Shown: positions 1-13,708 of the stretch, piece after piece | How positions within the stretch are numbered: the stretch's first letter is position 1 | Layout of the letters: each line of letters begins with the position of its first letter | NCBI GenBank assembly: GCA_009760855.2 | Contig: WPIO01000182.1 | Coordinates: forward strand, 10,001 to 74,000 | Direction of reading: 5' to 3' | Origin: Cristatella mucedo | Taxonomy: Eukaryota > Bryozoa > Phylactolaemata > Cristatellidae | Length of the DNA: 64,000 nucleotides | The notes under the pieces: generated by a model | What the model was told of the DNA's origin: nothing | Databases searched by the model: none | Seen by the model: only the letters and a program-made list of their open reading frames with translations | Translations under genes and position numbers: made by a program

Positions 1-479
1 CAGTTAAAGTTCAGTGATCCCTTGGGCATTAATTTGAAAATGTCTCGGTCGAATATACACTGGGATGCATTGCATTTAACCAATTAATTATATTGACTGG
101 CAAAGCTGCTAGCTGCCTAGGGCGTGAAAGAGAGTGCAGCCAAACTGAGGAGGGAGAAGGCAGGGAGCAGCCGCACACCACAGCTGCCTCGAGGCAACTG
201 CCACATCTATTTAGCCCTGAACGTACTGCGTCTGTCACCTGGCCGCAGAGCAAGTTTTTTTTTATAGCATAGGCACTCACTGGGTCACAGTCAGGTCGTG
301 GGTTCAAGTCATACAGCAGACAATTCACCATTTCCCTTGTTGCAATATGGGATGTGAAAGCCGCCGAGGCTTTTTTCTGTCGTTATACACAGGAGGCCGT
401 TGAATTAGCTGATCTTGGTACCAAGAGAATCATCACACGACCTTGAGCTTGACCTTGGCTGGCCTTTTATCTCGATTCG

Positions 480-612
480 TTCCTGGTTTGGCCCAGGGTT
501 ACAGTGCTCATGTTTGCATACCAAGTTCGCGGGCTCTATCCCAGAGGCATACTTAAAGCTCCTCGATAAAGACGAAGTTCTCTTAGGGCACTATGCAAAT
601 GAATTATATTTT
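480..612 (+). repeat. SINE-A fragment (tRNA-derived, LINE-tailed)
   Basis: The segment has a B-box-like core (gcgggctctatccc) followed by a diverged tail ending in gcaaatgaattatattt. The same arrangement recurs at 8430-8536, 31120-31215, 36810-36965, 43548-43675 and 61575-61700. This copy is diverged; the hairpin arm ttctct in the tail is preserved. Confidence 0.5.
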
Positions 613-1762
613 TCATGTCCACTTGTCACCCTCACTCCTTGAAGGCGTCTGATGCCGGCTTTTAAATGGGATAAATCACTTCATTATTCGTGAGTCTGAC
701 AGTTTGTAAATGTTGAGCCAGACAGACAGGTCAGCAGCAGGCTAACTGAAATGTGCAGTATATTTCAGTCGATCTAGACAGAAAAAGGTTAGTCGATCAG
801 CTAGCCATGATAGCCTCGATTTGGACTCCAAAAGACTTACTGATCAAATAGGGCCTTTGAGCAGCAGGCATTCTCTGGGGTATGTGTGGTTGGGCTGCGG
901 CCTCCTGTAGACCGACCTATGGCTGACTGACTTGTCCCTTCAGCCAAGTTGTTTGTAGCCATGGGGGCTGTGACCCTCCCTTCCCCTTGGAAGGAAGCAC
1001 TAGCTTGTTTGCATGCATGACCATGAACATCAGCTATCCCCCACCCCACCCACCGTGCTAGCTGGTCACCCTATGAAGCGTGAACAGGGCTCTGCCTTAA
1101 TTCTGCCCTCGGGCCTCATTAAGATAAGCAGCCGTTTATATTGATAGTGCCTCCACTGGCAGCTCGTGCCATCTGCTTGGACCCGGGCCCTGGAGCTGCA
1201 GCACCCACCTAATCAGCGCTGTGGGCCGAGCAGGGCCCTCCGCCCTGCCGATACAAAAAGTGATATTAGCACTAGCAGCTTATCCCATTAGCGTGGATTA
1301 TTTTCGACTACCAAAGCAATTGGACACTTTATTAAGCTACTGAGAGGCTGCCTAGGTACCAGAAATAATTGAGCCGACTAATCGGAATCTTATTGCCAGC
1401 CGGCATGGCTCTTCATTCGCAGCTGACCCAGGCGACGACGGCAGCTGCAGCTGTTGTTGGAAAGAAACTAGTCATACAAGCAGACGCCAGCAGCTCGAGA
1501 CTTGGTCTGCACCGGCCAATTTCCTGTCAATCAGGGTCGGCCGATGAAAACTCGTGCCAAAACTCTCCCAAGAGTGGCTGAAACTTATATCAGGCCAATA
1601 AGTGTAATTGCGGTCATTTGCAGGGACCTCACTCATCCTAGGGACTGCTCGACAATAACCTTGCCAAGCAAACTGGTGGGCGGGGCTGCTGTCTGAAGCA
1701 AGCCTGACTTTGGTAGCACTTCGCAGCTGGTCAGCACGAAGCAACCAGTGGCCGATGAGACT

Positions 1763-2071
<309 letters not shown>

Positions 2072-3549
2072 AGTGTGACGATGGCATGTGGCTGTGTCTT
2101 ACCCGAATCGGTAGCAGACACTCTCGTAGCAGATTAGCGAGTTCTGGCAAAATCACTGCACCGACAGCACCGGTGGATGTGGTTAGTGGATGTTGGATCG
2201 ACTACCAACCACCCTTCCAAACTGAGCCCATCATTTGCCAATATGAGAAAATTGAGATGTATGCACATAGATATTCTTGCTTGCTGCATAGTGCCTTTCA
2301 TCACTTTAGAGCAAGGGGAGTGTGCTATTGAGCAATTCTAGAAATTCATTAATCCAGGCCAACTTGGAAACAGCATGCTGCTGGTTAAGCAAAAACATAC
2401 TGAGTGGCAGGCGATTAGTTGCTTCCCAGTGCATCTGTTTGGATAGTCATGCATGTCTGCCCTTCCCCAACAAGTGCTGTTACGATTAACTAGAGTGTGC
2501 TTGAATCAGGATTGTCTCGGCACATTTTGTACAGTCATTATCTAGGTCTTGCTATTGATCTGCATGAGCTCAATTCGTGAAACAGCATCGGCTGGGCAGC
2601 CGATAAGATCTGACAGGCCTAGATGCAACCTCCCTGTGATAATGCTCTTGAGAAACCGGAGCTGAAGTGGGGGTAGCTTAGGTTGTTTGGTTAGCATCCA
2701 GACAACTAGCCCAATCGGCCAGCTCATCATTTTGAAAGCCGTCTGACGTGCCATAGCTGATGTGGCAATGACGAGGCCTTCTGCTTGCTGGCTGTTGACA
2801 GGTCAGGCTAGCCAAGATCTGCCTAGTTGGTGGGCAATACTTGAGAGCAACAAGTGTGCTGCCCACGGATGATCTGGGGGGCTGTAGCTCTGCAACTGCT
2901 GCTGCTGCATGCCACTGTAATGGAGTCACTGCTGAGCTCAACTTGGGTAGTTAGATAAATGTTGGTAGCTAAGACAGCAATAACGCGGGGTCGATGCTAC
3001 ACTTCCATCGTCTGACTGTTACACGTGCAGATTGAGACAGTATGCACTTGACGTGTCATCATTTCACCGTGTTGATGCTTCGGCATACATCTGTAGCAAC
3101 TGCCCAGCTTGCTTGATTTAATGATTAGCTTCTTGGCTGCTTCACTGACTTTCTTCCCTATCTGGCTAGCCAGATGAATCGTAAGCAGCTTGTCGTGTCA
3201 GTGGTCACCGCCTGATGGAATAGTCTGCTGCCGTATAGTGCTGTCGTACGGCCGTCAAGAAGCTCTTCGGCAGAGCCTGGTCAGAATGCTTCGAGCATCT
3301 CATTGAGCACACCCGAAGGCATCTGCAGCTTTGTCGTGGTGCAGTAAAGCCGGCTTGGAATATCTACTGCGAGCAAGCTGGGGCTGTTCCTGCTGCTTCT
3401 TAGACATTGATATCCCTACAGCTTCAAAAGTCATGCATGCTGCTAGTGCTGGCTGAACTCAGGCTTAATTCCAGAGCCAACTGCCAGCAGGCTTGCTACC
3501 TTTTGACAGAGGCTTCAGCTGCTATCTTGCCTAAGGGCATGGATGATAG

Positions 3550-4002
<453 letters not shown>

Positions 4003-5628
4003 AGTGTATGCAGTAATTGGTCATGATTAGAAGAAGCAGCAGTCTGGTTAAGCAGTACCAAAGCCAATACGGTCAAACCGTGAAGTATTGATCGGTCATT
4101 AAAGTTGTTAGGTGCTCTGATGCTCTAACCTCTGGCTATTTCCGGCCTCTAAGTCTTTGCAACGTGATTGCTTTGACCTCTTTCTTCAATTTGCTACATC
4201 TCTCATTGTTGCTCATACATGTCAGCTTGCCTGTCTGTATTCCTGGCTTTATTTTTGGTGCTTGCTTGTGGTTGCCTGCTGGTGAAATGAAGTAAATGAA
4301 AGGCATGACTTCACCTGCCACCACCAGCAAGCCGAGCAGCAATCTTTGTGGCCCTGGTGAATCGATGGATATTACATTGAGTGTTTGCCCTCGTTGGCTT
4401 GTTCATCGACTTAAGGACCAACTAGGTGGTTGCTAGGTTAGCAGCAAATAGGTGCTTCTTCTACTGCCTCTCTCGGTTAGTGTGCTGAGACTTGTCTGCT
4501 TAATGCTAGTCCCCAAGCAGCAGTTACTGTGCCCGATCTACTCTGACATTACATTTACATTGTTAAGGTGTGCTGGCATCTCTCAACTACATCGACCTGA
4601 GCTCGAGTTGTATTTTCTCCCCCCCCCCCCAGAGCGGTGGAGGTGGGGTGGGCGCTCTCTTGCTAAGGCTCCATGCAAAAACCGCAACCCCGGAACGAGC
4701 CCAGAGATTTTTTCTGATCGAGAACTCATATTACTGATGATTTATATGTAAACCTGACAAATTGCACTCGGCCGAGGAATTGAGCACTTGTCTGAAATGC
4801 CTAACTGCCAAGTTTACGTTGAGTTGACTAAGGGCGGCGTGTCTGGCCTGCTAGGAAACCGGATACTAAGCTGAATACCCTAACGGCACGTTGTAAACCT
4901 AGTGCTTGAGCTGGCAAACACCAACCCTCGATTGCATTTCGATTGATATATGCCGTTCCTACAGCAGCACGAGGCTAACGAAGCCTTTGTTGCATTCACG
5001 GCACTTGCAACCGGCTATTTGCTCGAGTTAAATGTGCTATTTTTGCACCTTCTCTGCTTTGCAGGAAGATTAAAAGGTCTTATTTGGAGGCCTGTTGCAG
5101 TTGGGGCTGACCCCTCTTTAGCTGCTGTTTATGACAATGTGTGTGTACTGAAAGCACTACTTGTTAGTGTGCACAGCCACACTAGCAGCTTTTTGGTTTA
5201 CTGGTCTCTGATGACAAAGTAAATAAGCCTCCCTTGACTGTCTTGAGGTTCCTGGGCACTGCAGCCGCACTACTCGATGCCACACCGGGTAGATTAGACG
5301 CAGCCAGCAGCACAACAAGCCATGCCCAAGATCCACTGACGATCCTCTGACGGTGAGGCGCAGACCTGCGCCGTCGCTGTCAGTCATCGGCAAGCGCAGC
5401 AGTGACGACATCAGCCTGATGGTCAATACATGTGCTGGCTCAATCTCAGTGCTCCCCTCTGCCTTGCTGTGGCGCTGCCCGAATGCGATAATACGAATCG
5501 ACCTCAATGTATCGTTTTGGTTGGCCGACGCGAGGCCCTGAGACGACTTGAGGCAGCGCTGATCATCGCTGATCAGAGGCCGTATGTCTCGTTCGCTTGC
5601 CAGCGGCAATGGCAGCGCACGGACCGCA

Positions 5629-5636
<8 letters not shown>

Positions 5637-5723
<87 letters not shown>

Positions 5724-5731
5724 GAGAGAGA
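5637..5731. repeat. (AG)n microsatellite
   Basis: About 95 bp of AG repeat with one GGG interruption near 5713. Confidence 0.95.
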
Positions 5732-5995
5732 TCCTCCGCCGGCCGGCAGAAGAGCGGCTGCATCGTGCGCAGCTGCTTGGCTTTCCGGGCCCGCACTCAC
5801 AGGCCGGCTGCCGAGAGCCTGCCGCCGACGCTAGGTGCCACTTCGAAGAGTGGGCGCTAGTCGGTGTAATAGAGATGCCTCGGCTGTCAGAGCTGGGTCA
5901 GAGCTCGACTCGCTGTCGTAACGGCACACCGCAGGCAGCCGTTCAGTCGCGATGCAAACGCCATTACACGGTGCCGCACATGTAATGTATCTCAA

Positions 5996-6240
5996 TCTGT
6001 AACTCCACAAAGCCACAAAGACTACGTGGGTATTACTCAGGAGAGTTTTGCATAGCACACCCACAGCCCAAGCGGCTTTCAGGACGCATTTGGTAGCCAA
6101 CAGACGTCATCTCACGCAACAAAGATAAAGTGGGAAGCATAGCAGAGTCAGGAGAGCAGTTGAGTTAGTGAGTAGCATGGTAGTAGCAGCTCAGGACCGC
6201 TGGAAAGGGTGAGCCATGGTCGGCAGCAGGAGAGTATGCG
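5996..6240 (-). mobile_element. 5'-truncated CR1/L2-type LINE, 3' end only
   Basis: This stretch matches, base for base with scattered substitutions, the 3' part of the LINE at 39825-40075. Shared blocks include taactccacaaag, gcggctttc, acgcattcggtagccaacag and caggaccgctg. Only the C-terminal codons and 3' UTR of the element remain. It is a typical dead-on-arrival insertion of the family also seen at 52555 and 59537. Confidence 0.85.
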
Positions 6241-6852
6241 GTCCTCAGCACCAGTGGGCCGCGCCCAAGTCAAGGTTGTCTCAACCGACGTTGGCTGCGC
6301 AAAAGTCACCGGTCGTAGGCTGAAGTTTGCACTGTGGACAGACATTCTTCCGCCTATAGCCAGTGGACAACCCTGCTTCTCCTTCTCCCTCCATCAGAGG
6401 TCGGCCGCTTTTCTGTGTGCAGCGACCAAGAGACTCCCCACTTAATCTGTTTGCTGGTTCTGCTCAGCTGTTAGCCTACGAATGTTCGATCGTATGCACC
6501 AAAGCTGGGACTAGTGAGCTCCCTGGCTGGACTGTGGCATGTTGTTAGCATTGTTTTGTGGTTGACCCGCAAGAGTGTCATGTGATAGTTGGATAGCTGG
6601 GTAGCCATGGGCAGGCAGCAACCGAAGGAGTGTGTGTATGTGAACATGTGCGTGTGCACATGTCTGTGAGCGAGTAGGCGTGCCTTCGAAGGTATTTTAA
6701 AAATAGGTAATGGTCTTGTAATGCACCGTGATGATCAATGTCGTCAAGGTGTGCATGCACCGTTCGGTAACTTGTCCACAGTGCAGCACGTTTTGATTGC
6801 GAGTATCTTTTGTAGCTTGGCGGAGGTGACTCGACGGATCGGTCTCGTTTAG

Positions 6853-6962
6853 ACATGAATATCCGGCAGGCATGGTCAAGAGGTTACACGGGCAAGGGTG
6901 TGGTTGTCACCATTCTAGACGACGGTCTCGAGACCACGCATCCTGACCTCGAGAGAAACTTT
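6853..6962 (+). CDS. Furin exon 1 in window: start of S8 domain, catalytic Asp
   Basis: The acceptor is ctcgtttag and the donor is gtaagt, a perfect consensus. The exon enters with two bases (phase 1) and leaves in phase 0. It encodes [15 protein letters not shown] followed by [11 protein letters not shown] and HPDLERNF. The second D of the ILDDG motif is the charge-relay Asp of subtilisin-like proteases. The ATG near the start is not the gene start, because family members have the propeptide before this point. It is the first exon I can recognise. Confidence 0.93.
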
Positions 6963-9900
6963 GTAAGTCGCAGCTGGTGCAAGCAAAGTCAGTGCACAGG
7001 CTGCTTGCACTGACTTGGCTGATTCTGCGCTTTGTATTGGGCTGCATTATTGTGCACCGGCCTGGCGGTCTGATTTCTCCATCGTTGTAAGCTAATCGAA
7101 AACCACCAGAAAACTTGCAAGCCTTGGCAGCAAGCTATGCTGGCTGCCAAAGCCGGACCGATGGTGTGCCCCCAGCCAACGGTGCTGCCGACCGTTGGCT
7201 GGCACCAATCCCGAAAGAGCAGCCTCAACTGCACTTCAGAGCAGGCCATCCATCCCCCAATGCTGCACCGTATGACCAGCAGCTGCTTTCCAAGCCTCGC
7301 GGCTTATTTTTTTAGTAATGTTCCACAGAGCATTTAGCTGGCAGGCTTATGTTATGTTATGTTAGCTTATGGCACCTTCCATGCCAACCTCCCATTCAGT
7401 AATCAAGGCTCTCCCGAAGGAGGGGTGAACGATTGCCTGTAGTGGAAGCAGGCAGCTTGCCACACAGCCACATGACCAGACAAGAAGCAGCCGCCGTGTC
7501 AGCAGCCAGTTGGTCGTCGGGAGTTAGCGTTGGTCGTCGGGAGTTGTCGGGAGTTGGCGTTGATCGTCGGGAGTTGGCCGTCGGGAGTTGGCTAGATTGG
7601 CATGGGGAGCCGAGGGCGACTGAGCTCATGGCTGAGTTGCATGGAGATTAGCTAGTAGCTAGCAGGCATGGCACACACGATGGCAGTAACAAGGGCCCCC
7701 CCCCCCCCCCCCCCCCCCCCCGTAGCGTAGCACACCCACTTCTGCCTGCCTCCTGGCTGCCAAGACCTGGCCTCTGTTGTCCTGTCGGGGTGCTCGGTGG
7801 AAGAGGCCCAAATTAGACTGACAGTCGGCTCACCTGTTTTCGGCATGACACCCAACTCTGGCTGACGTTTAGTGGCCTGCTCATGCAAGCCAGACTCTCG
7901 TGCCAAGTGCCCAAGGCCACTCTGCAATTGCTGCAGCTTCGGTGGCATCCTTGCTGGATTGACCCGGATGCCCAAAGCAGCAGCAGCCACCGCAGCAGCA
8001 TTGGGCTGTCAGCCAAGACTTCATAAACAGAACAGAACACATTCGGCATTCTCACCTGCCATTTCGAGAAACACTGACGGATAATATCGGTTTCCTTGTT
8101 GCCCAACCCGATTCTTTCCATCTTCTGGCTTTGCAGTCGTGAAGGAAAGGACTCTGTTTTTGGGCCTTCCGATCGAGAAGGGTCCTACCGGCCTTCACGT
8201 TAAACCCGGTCCTGTCTTCCAACCAGCTGCGCAATCGCCACGGCCTGGCCGTGGCTCCTGGCACCGCTGCCACTCTGTTGGCCGAAAGAGGAGAGTGCCT
8301 GCTTCGTCGGCAGTGGGCTGTCCTTCGTCTCGGCTGCTTTCCCGGTCGATTTAGAGCACATGAACTGCTGCTGCAATCGATCGGCTGTCAGCTGTCGCCG
8401 AGTCGCTCAATTACTGCAGTGTTTAACGTGCGAGCTCCGACCAAGGTCAAGGTGAATTAATTTGATGACCGAAGTCGTGGGCTCGAGCCCTGTGGCACAC
8501 GTGAAGCGCCTGAATACAAATGAATTATATTTGTGTAATGCAGCCACACAGGCCTCTAATGGCCAGCCTTTGCCGAAGCGCCTCTGCAGCTCTTGATGGC
8601 TATGGAAAGGGTACACACGTTGCGTAAACGGTACAGCAGGTTTTCTTCGACTGCATTAACAGCAGCATTGAATGCGCTCTGTCATTTGTCCGAAGCGTTA
8701 CATCTACGAGCTCTGACCCAGAATGCTGACCATATTGGTCTCCCAGGCCGGCAGTGTGCTGCTGCTGATTGATTATTCCCTTGCATTTTTCCTTAGGGCA
8801 AAGTTTTTTCTCGGTGCCCGGTGCCTGAGAGTAGCAACAGCAACAGCAGCAGCAGCAGCAGCAGGAGTAGTGCACTCGCTCACACACATTGACTGCCTTG
8901 TCGCAATAGGGCTATGGCTGGCTTGTGTGGGGTGAGTGGAGTAGGAGCGCTGGTGGCATCACGGGGGGGGGGGGTGGCATCACGGGGGTGGCATCACGGG
9001 GCTTGCATCACGGGGGTGGCATCACGGGGGGGGGGGGTGGCATCACGGGGGTGGCATCAGGGGTGGCATCAGGCAGGTGCCTCGACATCTGTCAGCAGCC
9101 ACCCAACTGATGGCGGTTGCTATTATCGTTGGACCGGTCATTAGACAAGCTCAAGCTTTGCTACTAGCATGTTGCCACACCGACTGGTTGGCCACCCGGT
9201 AGGGAACTGCCCCACCCCCTTCGGGTCACGGGCATACACGGTGGCAGGAGGCTGTGCACTGCAACTAGCGGCCGTGTGGCACCCACATGGTAGCGATGGT
9301 GGTGGCTGTCGCATGGCATGCCGCTGCTGCTGAGTTCTTCCTTGCTTTTATAATTTGTGACAGGACCCGAGGGCGAGCTATGACGTCAACGATCGGGACA
9401 GCGACCCCACACCACGGTACGACCACAGCAACGAGAACCGGTAAGTAGAGCAGGGCTTCCTTTGGGGGGTGGCAACGAAGGCACACCAGCAGCACTACCA
9501 CCAGCAACGACTGCTCCTGGCCAGGGGTCCTCTCCTGCCAACAGATGCCAATGCCCCAGACACGGGCTCAGACCTCGGGCTCGGCCCTTGGCTGGCTATC
9601 CACACCACCACCACCACCACTCCAAGCTACTGGGCTGGGCCGTTGAGCTGTCTGGCAAACTGCATTTTTTTAATGTAGGATCTGCGATTAGCAGCTGTTT
9701 GTTGCCCGCTAGAGGCTGGCTGCCCTAGTACGTCGTTAATACATAATTACCTTGTCAGGGTCCCGTAGGCCTTAAAAGGCTGCTGCCTTGCTGGCTGCAC
9801 TGTTTGCACCATTTGTGCCGACGGCTATCGACAGCCTAACTGGTTTTAATCCAGCATCTTGCCTGCTCGATGCACAGTTTTCCTGCTGGCAGTCCTACGG

Positions 9901-10517
9901 CCGATGGCCTTTGTTGGCGATACGTTTTCAAATTATGGGTTCAACTGCAGCTGCAGCTAGAGGCACAGCACCAATTCGGCCATTCAGGTTTCTCGACGGA
10001 GGTCCTTCGTGTTGCAGTTATCCCCACATGCCCTGCATCTGTGTCAGTTAAGCACTCGGTATGGGGCCTGGTCGTCGGCTGCAACTGATGCAATGGGTAC
10101 TGCTCGGTGCCCAACAGCTATTAAAAGCTTGAACATGCATTATTCAGTCAGTTTACTGGGCTGAGGCTCGAGTCAGTACATATTGTAAGTGGGCATTTGA
10201 ATCCAAGGCCTCAGGCCTTGTATAGGGAGCAGCGTCTCGGCGGCTCAATCGGCAAAGCATCGGCCTAGAAAACTGGAGGCTGCAGGATCGGTCTTTGCTC
10301 GAGGCAAAGCTTTTCTGCTCTTGGTGCCACAGCCTTCGGTGGCTTTGGATTACCACGTCAAGCAAACTGGGTGACGGCAAAGCTTTGGGCAGAGGTAATA
10401 ATAATAATAATATTGCATTTGATAAAGCGCCCTCAGAGAACTTAATCTCTTTCTAGGCGCTTTACATTTGCTGCAAAGTGATACGCAATAGAATAGTAAG
10501 TAAAATGGGACGATCGT

Positions 10518-10558
<41 letters not shown>

Positions 10559-10567
10559 CTCACGTGA

Positions 10568-10609
<42 letters not shown>

Positions 10610-13534
10610 ATGTGAGTGCAGAGGCAGCATAAGTGTTTCTCGACTCTCTCCAAGCCTCTGCCACTCTTGTTTGCGACTGCACCGAGACAATTTTGGACCC
10701 CCTAAACTCATGTCTGCTAAGTTAGTGTCTGGACGTGAAACACCTCTTCTGTGCATGCACACTTTCCCAGATTATCTTAAGCCGAGTTGTGCGCTTGACA
10801 TGTTGCGCTGCACTGCAATTCTTCCGTATATTTTTCGCACGGTGCGGTTTGCACTGGCTTGAAAAGTCAGGCACTATTATACCCTAGAACAGTGGTTCTT
10901 AACCTTCCTAATGCTGCGACCCTTTAATGCAGTTCCTCGTGTTGTTGCGACCTTCAGCCATAAAATTATTGTGTGCAGAATATGAAAAACGTGTTTTCCG
11001 ATGGTCTTAGGCGACCCCTGTGAAAGGATCGCTCGACCCCCAAAGGGGTAGCAACCCACAGGTTGAGAACCGCTGCCCTAGAACTAACTGGGGGTGGGGC
11101 AGTCGGCAGTTGAATGCTTCGACGTGAGCAGTTGCCATTGGCCACCATCGGGTGTCTCTTGCAACTGCAGTAGCCGGTCACAGCCTCCGCCCTCTTCCCT
11201 CCGCCCTCTGCCTCGTCTCGAGTCCGTTGCTCACGATCACGAGTCTCCGCTGCATGACTGACGGCTCCGGATGCTTTCGGCAGGCACGGCACTCGCTGTG
11301 CCGGTGAGGTGGCCGCCGCAGCCGACAACGGCATCTGTGGCGTCGGCGTGGCACACGGCGCCAGCATAGGAGGCATTCGCATGCTGGACGGAGAAGTCAC
11401 AGACTCGGTCGAGGCGCTGGCGCTCAGCTACAGGCGCGACTACGTCGACATCTACAGCGCCTCGTGGGGTCCGGACGATGACGGGAAAACAGTGGACGGC
11501 CCAGCGTCATTGGCTCGCAAAGCCTTCAGGGAAGGCGTTGCCAAGGTGAGTGTCTGTCGGTTGCCCACGCGTGCTCTTTAGCTCGCATGCGAGCGCACAC
11601 TCGCGAGCGTTAGTGTGCGCATGCTGCTCCTGCTGCGGCAAGCGAGCTCTCGGCTTGCAGATTTTCGCCCAAGTCCTTGGTTAGAGACCGTGCCCCTGAG
11701 AACTCGGCACGTCTGCACACCTCACAAGCTTCGCTTTCTCGTGACAGGCGCACTAGTGCAGCCGCTGGCACGTCGTCCACAGGTGCATCTCTCAGTCGTG
11801 CATCTCATGACGAGCGCTCTCTCTCTCTCTCCTTTCATGTCTTTGTGTTAGGGGCGCGGCGGCAAAGGTTCCATCTTCATCTGGGCATCCGGAAATGGCG
11901 GGCGCGACTTGGACAACTGCAACTGCGATGGCTACACGAACAGCATCTACACTTTGTCGATCAGCAGTGCAACAGAGAACGGGCAGGTCCCATGGTAACC
12001 CTTTTGCTGTAGCTGCACCATTTTTTCTCTCTCGTCCCGCCTACCGGCCTGTCGTTGCTGCATTTAGCTCAAAGACCTGTGCACCTTCCTCCTATACTCC
12101 TCCGAGGGCTTTGGCAACGCAGCTGCGTCCAGTTGCTCCCTCATCCGGTGGCCGGTGGGGAAAATCGATGCGCCACTCTGCATCTGCATTTCGACCGTGG
12201 CTGCATTTCGACCGTGGCTGCATTTCGACCACGGCTGGGTTGCAGGTGCTGCACCGCGGGGTGGTGCTTGCTCTGTGTGCGCTTTGGCTGATGAGAGAGA
12301 TAAAGTTCATGCAGCACCCGTGGCACCCGTTTCTCTCTCCGTCGACTGCTCAGGTACTCGGAGGCCTGCTCGTCGACGCTGGCCACTACGTTCAGCAGCG
12401 GCGGAGCGAGCGAGCGGCAGGTGATCACCACGGACCTGCGACGCAGCTGCACCGACAGCCACACGGGAACGTCGGCTAGCGCACCTCTGGCGGCCGGCAT
12501 CTGCGCTCTGGCATTGCAAGCCAAGTGAGCAGCGACAGCAGACGGCGGCAGCGGCCGCTTGCGAAGCTGGGCTGGTCAGGGGGGGGCACCACCACCAACC
12601 ACCCTGCCACCTACCTCCTCCTCCCTCCTCCACTCCTGCCGACGCCCTCTTCCTGCAGCGCAAGCCAAGCGCCTCAGCAGGCGGTTAGGTCGACAATGTC
12701 CGCCCAAGCTCTTGGCTCGGGTTTGGGTTTGAGTTGATTTGTCGAATCGGATAGAAAGCACTCGGTGAAACAGCACCGAGACAGCTTGCCGCAGCCACCA
12801 GCGTTTGAGGCTTTGCTAGGGCACAGGGCCAAGGCAGTGCTTGCCATGCTCGGCAGCCTCGAGGCGTGGGCTGCCTTAGGAAGGAGGCTCTCGTAGCTGC
12901 AACAGTATGGCAGCCAGATCTGCCGGACGCGGATCACTGTCTTTTTGTCACTGTGTCATTCGCTGCTGCCAGGTATATGCATCTTTGGATATTCTGTGGC
13001 GAGTATGTGCGCTGCAGGCCAATGCTACGATCACTCGCCTCTGATTGAACGTTTGCTCTCAGAGCCAGGCTATCGCAGTCTCCATGCGAAGTCGGCAGAA
13101 TCTCACTAGACTCGCATGCAGCTCTGTTTGGACGTTCGATTGCCACCCCTGTCGAGCTGTCTCACTTTCGAGCGCAGAAAAAGCCGACACATCCCTAGCC
13201 CAAAGGCTAATTCCTGCTGCCCGAGCGGTCCCCACATGGTCATCCATGCACTCAAATGCCCTGCTGCCTTCAGTGGTCACATACTCAGTCACGGAATGCT
13301 CCATTTGGAATTGTCTGTTTATTAGCTTAGATCAGGCTGAGCTTTATTTTCAGAGTCTCAACTCTTTGCCTGAAACTTTAGCTCACTGCTCCTGCCATTG
13401 CTCACTGTCCTTAGATGCAACCTGAGTAAGTGCTGCACGTGTGTCTGGGTACTACTTCGCGTTGGGGCCCGATGCAATACTCATTTTCACCAAGTCCAAT
13501 AGTTTCTGTTATGCGCGCACACACACGCCCACGA

Positions 13535-13575
<41 letters not shown>

Positions 13576-13637
13576 CACGCCCCCCACACACACACACGCC
13601 AACACACACCCACACACCCAGACACACACGCACACGT

Positions 13638-13708
<71 letters not shown>

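Larger units (their letters stand above)
6963..9363 (+). other. Furin intron with minisatellites, poly-C and SINE
   Basis: A GT-AG intron of about 2.4 kb. It contains a GTCGTCGGGAGTTGG-type minisatellite (7498-7592), a 25-base poly-C (about 7697-7721), a SINE-A copy (8430-8536), a CAG tract (about 8837-8862) and a 16-bp GGTGGCATCACGGGGG minisatellite (8957-9075). No further exon was found. Confidence 0.8.
9441..11283 (+). other. Furin intron carrying SINE, LINE tail and SPIN
   Basis: The 1.84-kb intron contains a tRNA-derived SINE (10213-10390), a reversed LINE 3' tail with (AAT)n (10395-10480), a CA/TG inverted microsatellite (10517-10612) and a complete SPIN hAT element (10890-11075). No additional exon is seen. 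Confidence 0.85.

Noticed and set aside
7697-7721. Poly-C run (also 36893, 43029, 50070, 62882-62946) as a functional motif
   Set aside because: Homopolymer; length may be unreliable in assembly and no conserved context is visible outside 62.9-63.7 kb.
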